Below are positions 1-13,451 of a stretch of DNA of 64,000 nt, one piece after another. The position numbers and the translations under genes were made by a program. Position 1 is the first letter of the stretch, and every line of letters starts with the position of its first letter. Below the pieces are notes generated by a model. That model worked only from the letters and a program-made list of their open reading frames with translations. It was not told the origin of the DNA and ran no database searches. This DNA is from Glandiceps talaboti (taxonomy: Eukaryota > Hemichordata > Enteropneusta > Spengelidae). The stretch lies in NCBI RefSeq assembly GCF_964340395.1, contig NC_135566.1:10423501-10487500 (forward strand), in the 5' to 3' direction.

Positions 1-799
1 TAAGACTGTACTGTGAGAATTCTAAAATACATTGTATGTTAGATCACCAATGTTTTCCTTTTTTTAAATAAGGACCAGGAGCCCCGAGTCAAAAATAGAT
101 AAAAAGAATGACTTTGGGAGTTTTTACAGATTAATTAACATAATACATTTGGTTCCTATATATCATTTCACACGTCCCTTTAAAATATCACAATGGGAGG
201 AGGATGGGGGGGGGGGTATTAAATGAGGGACTGCAAAATCTTCCAAAAATAACACGAGGTACCGTAACGTGTAACCATGACATTTGTGTATTTTACTGAC
301 AGTTGTGATAGCTACAGCAAGAACTAGATCTTTTAGTTTGTCTTGTTGATCGCAAACCGGAATGCTGACAAATTTCAAACTGCACAATAATGGTTCATGT
401 ATGTAACTGTATTTCGTATAGCCGACTCCTGGGGGTGGACTTTGAAACGACACCATCCGTAGCATTTGTCGCGAGACAACAATCGCTTCAGGATATCACG
501 TTATCACAAATCTATATGAAATATTGTTACCGTGAGAGGGTGGTGGATCGGTTGCTGAGAACTTTCATTGTTTGTGGGCGTTGTCACGAATCTGTCATGA
601 CTGTGTTTGAATTTCTGTGGTATATACTCAATAAATTAACCTATTAATAGAAAAAGTGGGTTGATTGATAACATATTCTTAGCCAGGAAATATTAAGTGA
701 CCATCAAGTAGAAAATATTGCAAGTATGTTTTTGGTGTATACAATTTCAGCAAAGGAAATGTATCTATTAAGCATTCATTTCCTTAGATCAACACCGTC

Positions 800-846
800 C
801 TAAAACCGCAGGCCTCTTTACGGCACTATCCAAAACGCATCGCAAA
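800..846 (-). repeat. dispersed hairpin-repeat family, copy 1 (fragment)
   Basis: Read on the minus strand, this segment contains GTGCCGTAAAGAGGC preceded by a GCGTTTTGGA-like stretch. The same core recurs near 12.2, 16.5, 50.0, 56.4 and 58.7 kb. This copy is truncated and lacks the hairpin half seen in the 12.2 and 50.0 kb copies. Confidence 0.6.
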
Positions 847-3253
847 AAATCATTTTTCGTTGCGTCAGCATAAATGATGTCTGGCTTACGGGAATGGAGA
901 TTAATTGAAGTGATATCAAAGTGGATTTAGTTTATTCCTGGTATCTTATATCCCCAGTCTATAACATGAGATAATCTATCCTCAGTTTATCGTCTGAGAT
1001 TTTTTAAACATGTATCCCTATCAAAGTATTGGATCACACGGTTTGCCTATAGGCTGTATTCTGTCAGTCTACGATGCAAGCACATTTCCACTCGTACATT
1101 CGCCTCCTGATCTGTGATATCTTAAGTCCTGCACGCACACAGATGTAATCTAACGTTACTTTGTCAATCTCATGTTACCTTAAATCTGTTGGTGTGGATA
1201 CCAAACTCGGAAAGTGGTCCGTGAAAGCAAACCCTTCACAATGTGTCAAACTTAACCCCGGGGGGCTTATACCAGTGACCTTTTGTGGTAATTTCTCTGC
1301 AAACATTCCAATATATAATAACAAACACAGAAAAATCGCGAAAATAGGCTGTTTATTTCTTCTTCGTATAAACCACAACCATCCATATACAATAGAAAAA
1401 ATATCCACTTACACAAGAACGGAAGGTTTCTGCTAACATATATTACTAAGCATACCCCGAGTAAAAGGGCAAGCGGTAAAAACTATACAGTATAAACTTG
1501 GAAGTAAATAATACATTTCATTTTCGGCGTTGTTCATTTCAAACAACACGCCGTTTAAACGCAGCATTTGTTAAAGAGAGAGAGATAAACACAGTACATT
1601 GAGGAAATAGTTGCCTATCTTTAAATTCAAATATTTATGTTGCCAAATAGTTCAAACTTTACAAAATACAGAAATAAACAATAAGATCTGTTCTAAAGGT
1701 TACACTAATCACACAGTTTTATGTTTACATTTGACCAGTCTGTACACATGCCTAGTATATTCCAGATTGTTGTACGGTACCAAACCACAGGGACACGTAA
1801 TCTTGCTTTGATAAAGAAGATTTATATGAACGAATATTATAACGAATACTGTTGCTACGAATATGGGTGCACTATGTATTCTCCATTCGTATACGTTCGA
1901 CACAATGAAAAAAATGTCAGCGTAGTTAATAATTATATTTTATTTATCCACCCAAAGAATTAAGAGGGAATAAAAATAGCAACGTAATTCGTACTCGTTA
2001 CGTATGAAATATTTTATATATACACCTATACACGCAAAATTCCGTGTCCCGGCGTACCAAAATAATGATATTGAACTGTTTGCTCAAATTACTGCAAAAT
2101 GTAATCGTACAACATTTAGTGTATGCAAATGAGTTAAACCACAGATCCATGGTTAAACCGTTAAAAATCTTCAGACTTTGAATAAAACCGAATCAACATG
2201 AAAACCACAATACTATTAAATTATTATCGTATATCAAACGACATTACAGTTGATCGAGAGGGTTTCTTGAATTATATTCTGTAATCTCACGCAAAATATC
2301 AACAACTGTCAACAGAAATCAGATCGGATTTGACATCAGCCTTCCCAGATTCTAACATATGGTGTTCTATTTGCCAAACATTTCATGTCCGGAAGGCGAA
2401 TGACAAATTCGAAACAAATGCACGTGGGTGTTTTGTTTGTTTGTTTGTTTGTTTGTATGTATGTCTACCTCGCTGGATCTGTGCACAGACAATTATACTT
2501 GTCTGTGATCTGTGACGTGGGTAGAATCGCAGACAAGAAAGGAGGAAAAGTCTGTGGTAGACTGAAAGTAGAACGATCACTTTGCATAGTCTCATATTTA
2601 GTGACGTGGGTGTGAATGTTAGGAGACGATTAAATCCTTATAAGTGTTAATGATTTCTAGAAATGTTAACGACCATTAACAATTTGATGGGAAATACACA
2701 CTTCTTCAAGACGATTGCCAGGTCATTCACAGTGAGTGTCGGTCAGTAAAACTTAATAGGTTAAAATTCACAAGTTGCCCACATGGCATCGTAAAAATTG
2801 TACTTATTTATTAACATCGTAACATTTGTCTATGTGGGTTCCAGCATAATTGATTTTAATTAAACCATAAGGTATTGACAATTCTATCTGAATTAATTCC
2901 AAAGACAAAAAATATCTCTATTATTATATGGAAAAATAACGTCTGAAAATAGCAGCACCATGAATCTATTAATTTGACATTTGGAAAAATACAATATTGT
3001 CAACAAGAATTTAAGAAAATACAAATATCGGTTTAAACTAGGTGATATTATAACAAATGGTAACAGCAAAATAGATTTTGTCAAAAACAAAGAGGAAAGT
3101 GTATAATTGGGTCTAACCAACGTGAAACCATTGTCATTTATCAGTAATGGGGATACACATTGTTTAAAAAATCTGTCTACTTGTAATGCTAAGTGTTGTC
3201 ACGGTACACAAAATACACACAACCTGCACCAGGCTAAGTTACTGATTTGCCCA

Positions 3254-3331
<78 letters not shown>
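3254..3331. repeat. (ACT)n microsatellite
   Basis: About 26 uninterrupted ACT triplets. The open frame through them encodes polythreonine but has no supporting coding context. Confidence 0.97.
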
Positions 3332-5220
3332 GATCTAGTTCCTATACGGTATCGTTACGAATTACACCTAGTTAGAGACCAGATTGACATCCAGACTACC
3401 CAACTACAGGCATGTACGAATGTTACGGAACTTCTCGGTAATAATTTCAATGATCTTCAAAAATATTTTTTATCTTTAAAAAAAAAGACATTTATCATGA
3501 TCTTTCGTACATGTGTTTGTTAGATAAATATGTTAAATTCATTTTAAGAATTCATTCATGTGTTTTGTTTAAACTATACAAGAGAATTTACAACACTTGA
3601 AGGGTCAACATATTCAAAGTATAAATCATTAGAAAATGCACTGTGATGAGTGTGGTAGCAACCTCACACTTCATTATGTATATGAGCTATGTACACCTCA
3701 CTGCCGATACTTAACAGGCTTTCACTGTGAGACTGGGGCTTTACAGCTCTCGAAAACGTCAAGGTTGGCAATTGAAGTTAATGGTTGTAGGGAGCAAGGT
3801 TAATGGTTGTAATGGGGACGACTGATTTTCATGGGCGCCACTGACCGAATCAAACAGGCGGAGCCACTTTGCAAAAAAAAAAATTACACAAGTAACGACA
3901 GATGTTTATAGTCATTCTTTATGTACTTTGCAATATCCTGTAGTTGTAAAGTTAGGGTGATGAGAGCCTAAATCTAGACTATTGACCCAATCTGGAACTC
4001 CGCTACTCGAGTGTATGATAATATATATGTGTGAATTTTGAAGTTTGTTGACCCTTAAACAGTATTGAAAGTTATTCAGTTACATTTTATATTAAAAGAA
4101 ATCCACAAATGAATTTCATGAATGTTTCTGTCACAATGGGTAAGTTGTTTTGTTTGACCTAATCATGGAAGGCGGTCAAAATAACAGGTTAAAGATTACA
4201 ACTAGAGGACGGTGCATTTGTACGCTAAAATGACTGTGGATCAAAGTGCACCTACGTATCACAAAACAAAATATCGAACTCATAGTGATTAGGCTGTGTA
4301 TACAAACACTTGCTGAAAAACAATGATATGGTCTCTATCACAAAGAACTGTACTGTACTGTGGTAGATGTAATGGAATGAAATTAGGCTTGGGGCTGTTT
4401 TTCAGGTTAGTCCACTAAAGGAAATAGTGGTCTGAAATTTCAACAAAGGCGCTTTAGCTTTGTAACGTAACCTTTGTGTTATTTGTAAGAACTGTCCACT
4501 CAATCATCGGGTGACCTCGTAGGGGGGGTCACCGAGAAAAGAACGATAGACGGCTGGGACAATCCATTCGATGGTGTCCAAATGGCAACCCATTATTTAC
4601 TAAAAGACATATTTCATGTATGGGCTTTCAATCTTTTGAATTTCTACAATGTAACACGGTATAGCAACGATTCCATGTTTGTATCGAACACACCTTTTAC
4701 GGAGATGATGTACGTGACGTGGCGAGGTAGTGCAAAAATATATTAGGATATCAAAACGAAAATGAAATAATGTTCAGCACAGTCTGACATAGATAAATCA
4801 CGGTCCCTATAAAGAGACGGTGGATGAATAGACGGACTGTGATTTGGTTAGGAAAATACGTGTAATAAACGCGAAATCGGTGGCGTTTGGCTAAAGTGAA
4901 TTACAATATTTGCATTTGACGCAGATAGATGGTGACAGGATCTTTATCATGATTATTACACTTGTAGTGCAAGGATGGGTCAACCTATGACGTCATCACA
5001 TCATGGGCTTGTCACAAACATGCTGGTATATACATATATAACACGTATAAGGTGTTGTGTATTGACATGATTGAGGTAGACTGGAGGAAACACAAACAAC
5101 ATAAAGTATATATATATGTATATGAAACACGACGCCTTGCTAGTTAACTGTGTCAAGGTTGGCACACTCACAATGGTGCATTCTATCAAGTACTAGGGAT
5201 ACATTACAAAACACCTGCTA

Positions 5221-5941
5221 TCAACTATACCAACATACACATGTACATGAAAAGATTACTAAATGAAAAATGTCCTTACTACAAGATATAAGTCGAAAAC
5301 TACAATACACATATTTACGGCGTGGTTCAAGAGGGTGGGTCGCTGACGGTAGTTCAAGGAGTGTATTTTGACATGGCCCTCCTAAACGTTTGACACTATC
5401 ATATTTCTGTAATCTACGTTGCACATCTGCTATCAAATAACAAAACATTATAAGGTCATTGTACCGATAATGAAGAACTTGTACCATTCCTCTAGTCTCG
5501 GTAAAGTATCTTCATCGTGGCATAATCCTTGGCTTCTAATTCCATTGATGACTTGTACCATTTTCTGAGTCCTTCCATTTGGTAATTAAGCGTACTAACT
5601 TGTGTTTTTACGACCATTTTGGGGAATATGTACACGGTGGAACTGAAGCGTCTACCTTTCATGGACGGCGCCATGAATATTTCTGACTTGTGGTGTCGAT
5701 AACCGTCGTCACACGATACGCTCGTACTGTATGATTTCGGCACCAGTTTTGGCACACAACGGACACTTTCTTTGAACCGTTGCTGTTGCTCGTAATGACA
5801 GTGCTCTCCAAAAAGACGTTCTTCCACCGATGGTAACTTGGCTAATGATACGGTTTCACTATAGAAGTATGGAACAACAATGCCATTTGTCTGTTCAACA
5901 GTAAAGTCCCGTTTCTGACCTGGTTTTATGCATACAACCAT
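5221..5941 (-). CDS. possible hypothetical gene, broken or two-part frame
   Basis: A minus-strand frame from 5941 to 5492 encodes 149 residues of mixed, non-repetitive composition, starting in a good context (AAAAATGG). It ends at a TAG. A second frame of 88 residues, 5487 to 5221, begins a few bases beyond in another phase and also looks protein-like, with the segments IADVQRRLQKYD and HPLEPRRKYVYC. Together they would make a protein of about 235 residues if joined by a frameshift or an unseen splice. I recognise no domain and no membrane segment in the first frame. It may be a single-exon lineage-specific gene, a decayed gene, or chance frames. No clear intron boundary is visible at the junction. 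Confidence 0.3.
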
Positions 5942-5949
5942 TTTTAAGC

Positions 5950-7338
5950 TGAGAATCTCACACGATGTTGTAACCTAGCAAAGAAAAAAACAACGAGAAA
6001 TATTAAAGCAAACATATCAATCGCACCAGTATCGATGACATCATGCGATATTAATTTGAATTAATACACGTATAACACCTGCTACGGATTTATTCTCTAT
6101 TTTTCAACGCACACATATTGTATAAAATCGCAATGACCTTTGGACCGCAACGTCAAACAGTAGCCGCTGTTATTCTAACATTTAACAACCAGGACATTGA
6201 TACATACGGTGAACGTAATTAAAGTGCAATGTACACAAAAAAGATGATGTTAATTACAAAACGTACATCGCTACAGTTTAGCGTCATTTCAAATCAATAT
6301 CACGTTATCTTAGTTAACTGTTTGGACCTTGTCATTAATTGTAAATACACTATTTTATTGAATACACAAAGCGTTTATTTCTTAAACGGGGTATTATATA
6401 ACATAAATGCTTTAATACCCGCGTGTTTTATGAAATTCGATTAAATCGGGAACTGAAACGAGAAATCCTACACGGAAACAGAGCCTAAATTTAAGTTATG
6501 TCTCTTCAGAGAGATAGAACCAAGAACCGTGTGAATACGTGTACTCGCACGTAGTAAGGCATGACCATAGTTCACGGCTAACGGTAAGGAAATAAACAGA
6601 CATTTGCATACACACGGTTTGTTCAGTGAGCTGTCACACGCCGTCAATTTGATCTTCTTCGACTGATAGTAAAAGGTGGGTATTCAATTGTTACACACAG
6701 TCGGTTGTCGCCGCCACCCTATTAATGGCGTACACTCCATTTTGAAGTGAAAAGACCGACATATGTACACAGTACCTGTAACACACCGTGACAACCAAGG
6801 CAAGTGTCTCAGGTGTAATATTGCACACAACAGTAAGACATGTCAATTGACATACACACAACGTCGATGTATACATGCATATACACATACTGTTACTGTA
6901 CCTTGGCATTCGACGTCTACACCGACACACAGAATTCGTTCACACCTTCAAAATCCCAGAGACAATAGTGCATATAGTATACTACTGAGCGACGTCTTAA
7001 CGTATTAACAGCATTCAAGGTTTGTTGTACTGTACTGTACAGTGCACTGAGGTAAATTGGGGACACCACTAAAGACCACACGTCCGTCGAAGGTGTTAAT
7101 ATGCAATTCGGTGATCACGTGATGAGTCATGTGACCGCCTATTGACCGAGAACCCGCCTGTTTCATATCGCACACTCATCCTGCGCCCACTCTTGATGTC
7201 AGGGACAAAAGCACCATATGGCAGAACAACAATATACATCTAACAGATGGTATGTTTATTGTTTTTCGTGGTCGAAGTATGACAATGTGATCAAAGAATG
7301 ATAATGAAGTTGTGAGTGAATTTGGAATGCGATGGCAA

Positions 7339-7375
<37 letters not shown>

Positions 7376-7900
7376 GTTTCGTATCACTTGCAATGCAAAT
7401 AAAACTACGTACACACATACATTAACATATCAAAGGACACATGGAGTTTATAGCATAATGTAGTGAATAAGACACTTTACGTTGTTGAGATGGTCAGTCC
7501 GCAAACTTTTCAACATATCAACATTAGATACGGGTATTGAATACTTACGTTGAATCTATTTTGAATATCGTGAATGGGATATTTACGAACCTTTTGTAAC
7601 TGTTTGTTTAATTTGTGTTAAGTAGAAATGTATATACAGACAGGACTAGTTGTCCAAATGGCATCTCGAATATCAAGTGTTTTGGCCTTTACGGAATGCT
7701 TATCAAAATCATGTTGCGCTGCGGACACACCCACAGACCGTACATATGTAATATCATGATTCATGCGCAGTATGGAGTTGGCTTGTACGTTTCCGAACAC
7801 ATTTAGTGTAATTAATATTTGTCACCAAGGTGTCACTAAAAATAGTTTGATATCGTGAATATTTTTGACAAACAAAGGTCTAGTTAGGCGGGTAGGTGGG
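5950..7900. other. non-coding stretch
   Basis: No gene recognised. It contains a 28-base A run at 7346-7373 and only short open frames. Some CpG-containing segments near 6.5-7.1 kb could be promoter-like, but nothing links them to a transcript. Confidence 0.5.
7346..7373. repeat. poly(A) tract
   Basis: Twenty-eight consecutive A residues. It may be the tail of an old retroposed sequence, but the preceding bases show no gene or SINE that I recognise. Confidence 0.9.
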
Positions 7901-7904
7901 GAAA

Positions 7905-8485
<581 letters not shown>

Positions 8486-8529
8486 GACAGGCAGACAAAC
8501 AATTCGAGACCCCTGCCCTCACTACTTGC

Positions 8530-10900
8530 TAAAAGATGTTCATACCCATTCCCTATCCTTGTAAACCACCATTGTCTTCATATGACAAAGTACATGTGCA
8601 CAGTATAGTCGAAGTTTTTAATCAATTGCGTCATCAACTAAATTTGCCAGGTACTGGCTGCCTGTACCAAGTGTGGTAGCTTGGCTCGGAAGGCATTTGG
8701 GTAACATTTTGTTGTATACTGCCCTCAAACGACTGTCTGCGTATTTGTCCACCCAGACCATCACCGCTATAGTAAGGGAACGAGTAGCATTTATGGCCAG
8801 GGGAGGGGGCTGAAGAGAAAATATTGGACAATATATTTTTCGTAACCGCCCCCCCTCCCTTAGAGATCTCAAAAAATGTCATGCCCTCCGAACTTTACCC
8901 AAGGCTTTTCCTAGCCTCAAAAACTATGCAGATTTCTATATATAATATACAAATTATGTTGTACCCCCCACCCCTACCCCCAAGTCCGTGTTTGTAAATC
9001 AATGACATGAATCGCACGAAAATAAAGGATGTGCGAAAAAATTTTGTGTAAAGGATCCGGAAGTGAATTTTCAAATAAATTTGTAACATTTTGTCACGTA
9101 AACTTATGGTTAGTTACAAACGCAGACTTAAACTATTTTGTTTCACATCATGGTTTTTTTTCCACGTCAAGTTATCTTATTGCTTACAAATCTCTCTGTA
9201 ATTATATGGCAACTTCAACGCAAATCAGAAATTTAGTTTATCACAGCTATTACTTTTGATGATTTTCTAGTAAGCGTATCCATAACGATGTATCCTTTGC
9301 AATATGTCAACGAAGTAACCCCGTGTACAAATACGATTTTTTTTCTTTCTTTCAATACTGTCAACTCTGTGTTTACTGTGAGTAACGGTGATCATTTTAG
9401 CGGTAACTAAACCCACTGATTTCTATCGTTGTTTGCATGTCAAGGTCCCAGTCTATACATATGACACTGTTAATAACAGAAGACGACAAAAGTATGACGG
9501 TCAGGTGACGATGCTATGGCTGCGTGTCATTGGCTCATATTTGTTGCCTATTGCAAGTCAGTGATCTTACTTTATCGTGAACAATCTACGCTGTTGTTGG
9601 TTATCTTTGTGGACTTATCAATACAGTGCCTAGTACAATGTCATACAGTAAAAAAAACCCAGCTACATCTAACCCTACTCGCTTATCATCCAGTCAGGGT
9701 CAAGTTTTTCAGACACACCCCGCCTAAAATAAAGGTGACGACGACGTTTTCTACAAAGACTTAATGTTTTATGACCCAACACCCCCTCCTTATATGACTC
9801 AAGCATCCCCCCTACCCGACTATCTTGCAAATTCGCATTAATGTACTTACACAGGCAGGCGACGAATCTATATCGGGTGGTTTACGAAAGATCACACGAT
9901 TAAGCTTACTTGTTGCATATAAATCATCGACTGAACTATTCTATGATAATGTTACAAGCCTTCGAAGGAATTTAGTCTTCTGGCGTTGTCAGTACATGTA
10001 ACAGTTGATGGCATAATAACATTGGGATTTCCGCGACTTTTTAGTAAAATGCTTCATATATAACATAGTCATCAACTTGCTCATATATTGTGAACAAGGA
10101 TCGAATCATACCAACAGAGAGTGATAATTGAGTATGCATTAGAATACTACATAATGTACAAAGTGTAGGGTAAATTACCCCCAACACATTGGTCACCTCA
10201 GCTTACCCGAAGTCAAACTAGTTTTTTATGTCTGCCAAGTTAGATATCTTATTGAATATTAATAGAAGATCACAGAACTTACGCATCGTATGACGTGAAT
10301 TCTCCGTTGTAGAGGGATAAATACCATTGTGTTTTCAACAGTGAACAAATAGACAATGTCTTCTCGATGTTGTTACCCAGTGGTTTCAAGCGTTCAGACT
10401 GAAATTGTATTGGCTTTCACCTGATATATGTTACTAGTACCTGAGTTTTTATCAAACAGGAAACTGGTGGAGAGGTTGATAGAACAAACTCGGCGTATCA
10501 TTTCCTCAAAACGCGTCAGTTGTGGAAAGAGGGAAGCGTTCTATATTCATAGCGATACTGGTATTCGGTCACACTAGCTTATCGCTACATCGCATCTTTA
10601 CACTCTGCTTGAACTTCCCCATGTTTAGTACACGTTCCCGTTACTTATCAACGTTTCACCAAATAAATGTCGACATATCTGTTACACATTTATAGAATAT
10701 ATCGGTATGTGGTCCCGGGGATGGTGTGTTGAGATTATATTGAACAAAATGCTACAGCTGTGTGGATACTTGTGAATGTGTATTTGCAGGAAGTTGCCAA
10801 AAAATACACACCGCACAAAAGACTAGCCTAACTACACGTATCAACAGTGTGAATATATTCATGTATGATATGTTGTTCGTTAAAATTGCACTAACTGGCG
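8530..10900. other. non-coding stretch
   Basis: No exon could be supported on either strand. Sequence is AT-rich and unique-looking apart from short C- or T-rich runs. Confidence 0.5.
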
Positions 10901-10920
10901 TATGAAATTTCCCCCCTTCT

Positions 10921-11185
10921 CACAGGGGCACGTATTATTGGTTGGCTTGCCGTTTTCTTAAGGAAAATATCATACGAATCCTGCTGCTACAAATGTATCA
11001 ATCTAGTAAACGTAGAAATAGTGTTATTTCCTCAAAGGTAGGAAATTATAGTCAAAAACGTTGTTATCTTTAGCCGGTGGACAAGGAAAACAACAATCTA
11101 CGAAATACTACACGCCCCTATGCCCCTTCTGCAAACCGTTGCCGCAATGACAACCAGCGGGTTTACGACGATGATGTTTTATGGA
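10921..11185. mobile_element. MITE-like element, degenerate copy of the 56.1 kb element
   Basis: The stretch shares long near-identical blocks with 56142-56360. Examples are TTTTCTTAAGGAAAATATC and CTGCTACAAATGTATCAATC in this copy, and a shared right end, GAAAACAACAATCTACGAAA then ACACGCCC. Its left terminal repeat has diverged. A short GTTTACGACGATG tail follows, as at 56.4 kb. It encodes nothing, so it is best called a non-autonomous DNA element. Confidence 0.65.
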
Positions 11186-11485
11186 TTTTTCCAGAAACTA
11201 ATTTACTTGGTCGACTAATATAACTCGTAATGGTGATTATTTTAGGTAAACATAATTACCATGATATAATTCGATTGTGGTATCAATAGTCTGACCAACA
11301 CAGAGAAGTGGTTTTAGGAATGTATACATAGACGACGACAGGATTACCAAAAGAATTTTGTTCAGAACATGATGCGTACAATATACAAGAAAACCACGGG
11401 ACAATCTGACAAAGTGAGGAATATTTAGAGTAAAGAGCTATGTTTTATATAGTCGGTTTCTTGTCTAATTTAAGACTTGTTGAGT

Positions 11486-11552
11486 TCTGCTTGCAGACGG
11501 AGTAATTCGGGACTCGATTCTGACAATTGAGGGACACCGTCTGCAAGCAGGA
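11486..11552. repeat. short inverted-repeat element (CTGCTTGCAGACGG)
   Basis: The arms TTCTGCTTGCAGACGG and CCGTCTGCAAGCAGGA are inverted copies about 35 bp apart. Single arms recur at 38385-38401, where CCGTCTGCAAGCAGGA also follows GAGGGACA by a short gap, and at about 47934-47948. This implies a small dispersed family. Confidence 0.6.
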
Positions 11553-11559
11553 CGAAGAA

Positions 11560-13440
11560 GTATACAACGAGTAACACTGAAGTAAAGCACTTTCTCTATA
11601 TGTGCTTAACTCGTTTTTATACCATTCATATCAAGTATGAAAGTATACTGTTTCATATTTGGTTTATTTACAAGCCTAGCATATGGTCTTTCTAATGTGG
11701 TCAGTCGGTAATTGAAACTATGCTTTTACACTTGATATGGATACTATAAATGGTTATGGTACTTACAAAAATCTGCTTTATTTTGGTGTTATTGGTTGTA
11801 CATGCTGACACTTTGAATTTAACTTATATTGGGTTAACAAGGGACACGGGTGTCAGAATTTGTCTAATCATCATCGGAGTTCCTGTTTAGCGATGCCAGA
11901 AGAAAAACAAGGTTTCGAAAAGCCATTTTCAGTTGCAGGAATTGCAAGGCTAGAAAGTAAACTATCATTGCAAACTACATACATAATATATGGTTCCAAA
12001 GGCAATAAATGCAATGGAGTGGAAACAAATTAGATGAAGACCTGACAAAAAATGAATTGTAAATTAAAAGATGTTGATATCAGGGAATGTTGCCATAGAT
12101 ACAAACATATCACATGATAACGAATTTTACATCGTCACAAGATTTGTTTATCTTAAGTCAAGAAATATTGTAATTTAGATATCAATTTGCCTACATTTTG
12201 CATTCTAGCTAACCAGAGCTGTTATTTCTTCCGCGACACTGCGAAATAATGGATGTGAGTCTTGGACGGTGCCGTAAAAGAGGCTGTGTTTTATGACGAT
12301 GACATTTTGGGACAGATGCTTCTTTTTATGGTTTCATCAAAGCTTATTTCAGCGGGTTTTATAGTATTTATAGTTACAATATTGTGATTAGTATTTTTTG
12401 TTGGATGCGAGTTAAGAACATGCATAGAAAGCAAGGTGGATGATATATGAAACATATATAAACACACATCGTGCAAATGAAGTGGTCTCAAGAAATAACA
12501 ATTTTTCACGCGTGAATTTACAGATATACATTTTGAGATCTAAGTAAACGTAATAGTAATAATGAAGGTGGGTGTATATATTTTGACGAAACATAACTTG
12601 CTCTCGTTCATCTTGTCATTTTCGTCATGTACAATCACTTGGTTTTTTTTATATACACCACCGTCAAATATATAATATTGGATGGGTCTGTGGTATATAA
12701 CGGGCCTCGTGGTACATTTTATAGGTGGTAGGAGAAAAGCGAGAGGAAATCTCCACACGCGGACTAGATTCGATCTAGGCTATGTGGTATGGTCCCGGAG
12801 GCGAGGATGGGCTCGTGCTGTGAAATAAGGCCAAGGCATATATGATGTGTCCGTGGTGTAGGAAGCCGTGTCTGGAAGTTGGTCATATGCATGTGGTATG
12901 GGACGGGGGTCATGGTTTAGGATGGGGCCCAGGTTTTAGAATTTAATTTGTCCGAGATGCAGACTGTGTCTGTTATGACCAAATATGTATGTTGGCAACA
13001 GTCTAAAGACATTTTACGTGGCGATTAATGGTACTAATCAGATGCTAAAGGTATGCTTGGGATATACACACCTGTGGTGCTTTTAAACTAACAGGTCTGT
13101 CAACGCAAAAAATATACGCAAGTTGTTTGGAGACCATTTTTGCTAACTCACTAAATGTAGTGGTCGATAAATTACTTTGGAAGTATCGATTCTATGCAAA
13201 ACTTATTAAAAATTCAGAAGAGAAAACAAAACCAACTCTTGGCGGTCCTTTGTTATCTGAAATATTGCGATCCAGTCTCCAAGACAACAATGGGAATATT
13301 TACATATCCAATTCAAGTGATGAGTCTTAGCTCCACCTCGCAATCAATACATTGACGGAGAGTGCCTCACGTCGGCAGACATCATCGGACGGTACTCTTA
13401 CATACATCTACATACGTGTTGTTCTTTAAAGTTGTCGTTA
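11560..13440. other. TRAF upstream region
   Basis: No recognised exon apart from a dispersed repeat at 12.2 kb. An open frame of 67 codons at 13127-13330 lies directly upstream of the TRAF start and ends in TAG. It may sit in the 5' untranslated region or be chance. The TRAF promoter is presumably in this interval, but I see no diagnostic TATA or initiator that I would place firmly. Confidence 0.45.
12215..12300 (+). repeat. dispersed hairpin-repeat family, copy 2
   Basis: Begins AGAGCTGTTATTTCTTCC. TTATTTC pairs with GAAATAA 14 bases later to form a small hairpin. It continues with TCTTGGACGGTGCCGTAAAA then GAGGCTGTG and ends near GACGATGACATTTTGG. It aligns with copies at 16.5 and 50.0 kb. 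Confidence 0.75.
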
Positions 13441-13451
13441 GAGCGGTAAAA

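Larger units (their letters stand above)
1..5200. other. gene-poor left flank
   Basis: I see no exon here that I can support. Open frames are short, lack similarity I recognise and have no convincing splice partners. The stretch is AT-rich and holds an (ACT)n microsatellite near 3.25 kb and one copy of a dispersed repeat near 0.8 kb. It could be intergenic or a long intron of a gene lying outside the window. Confidence 0.5.
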
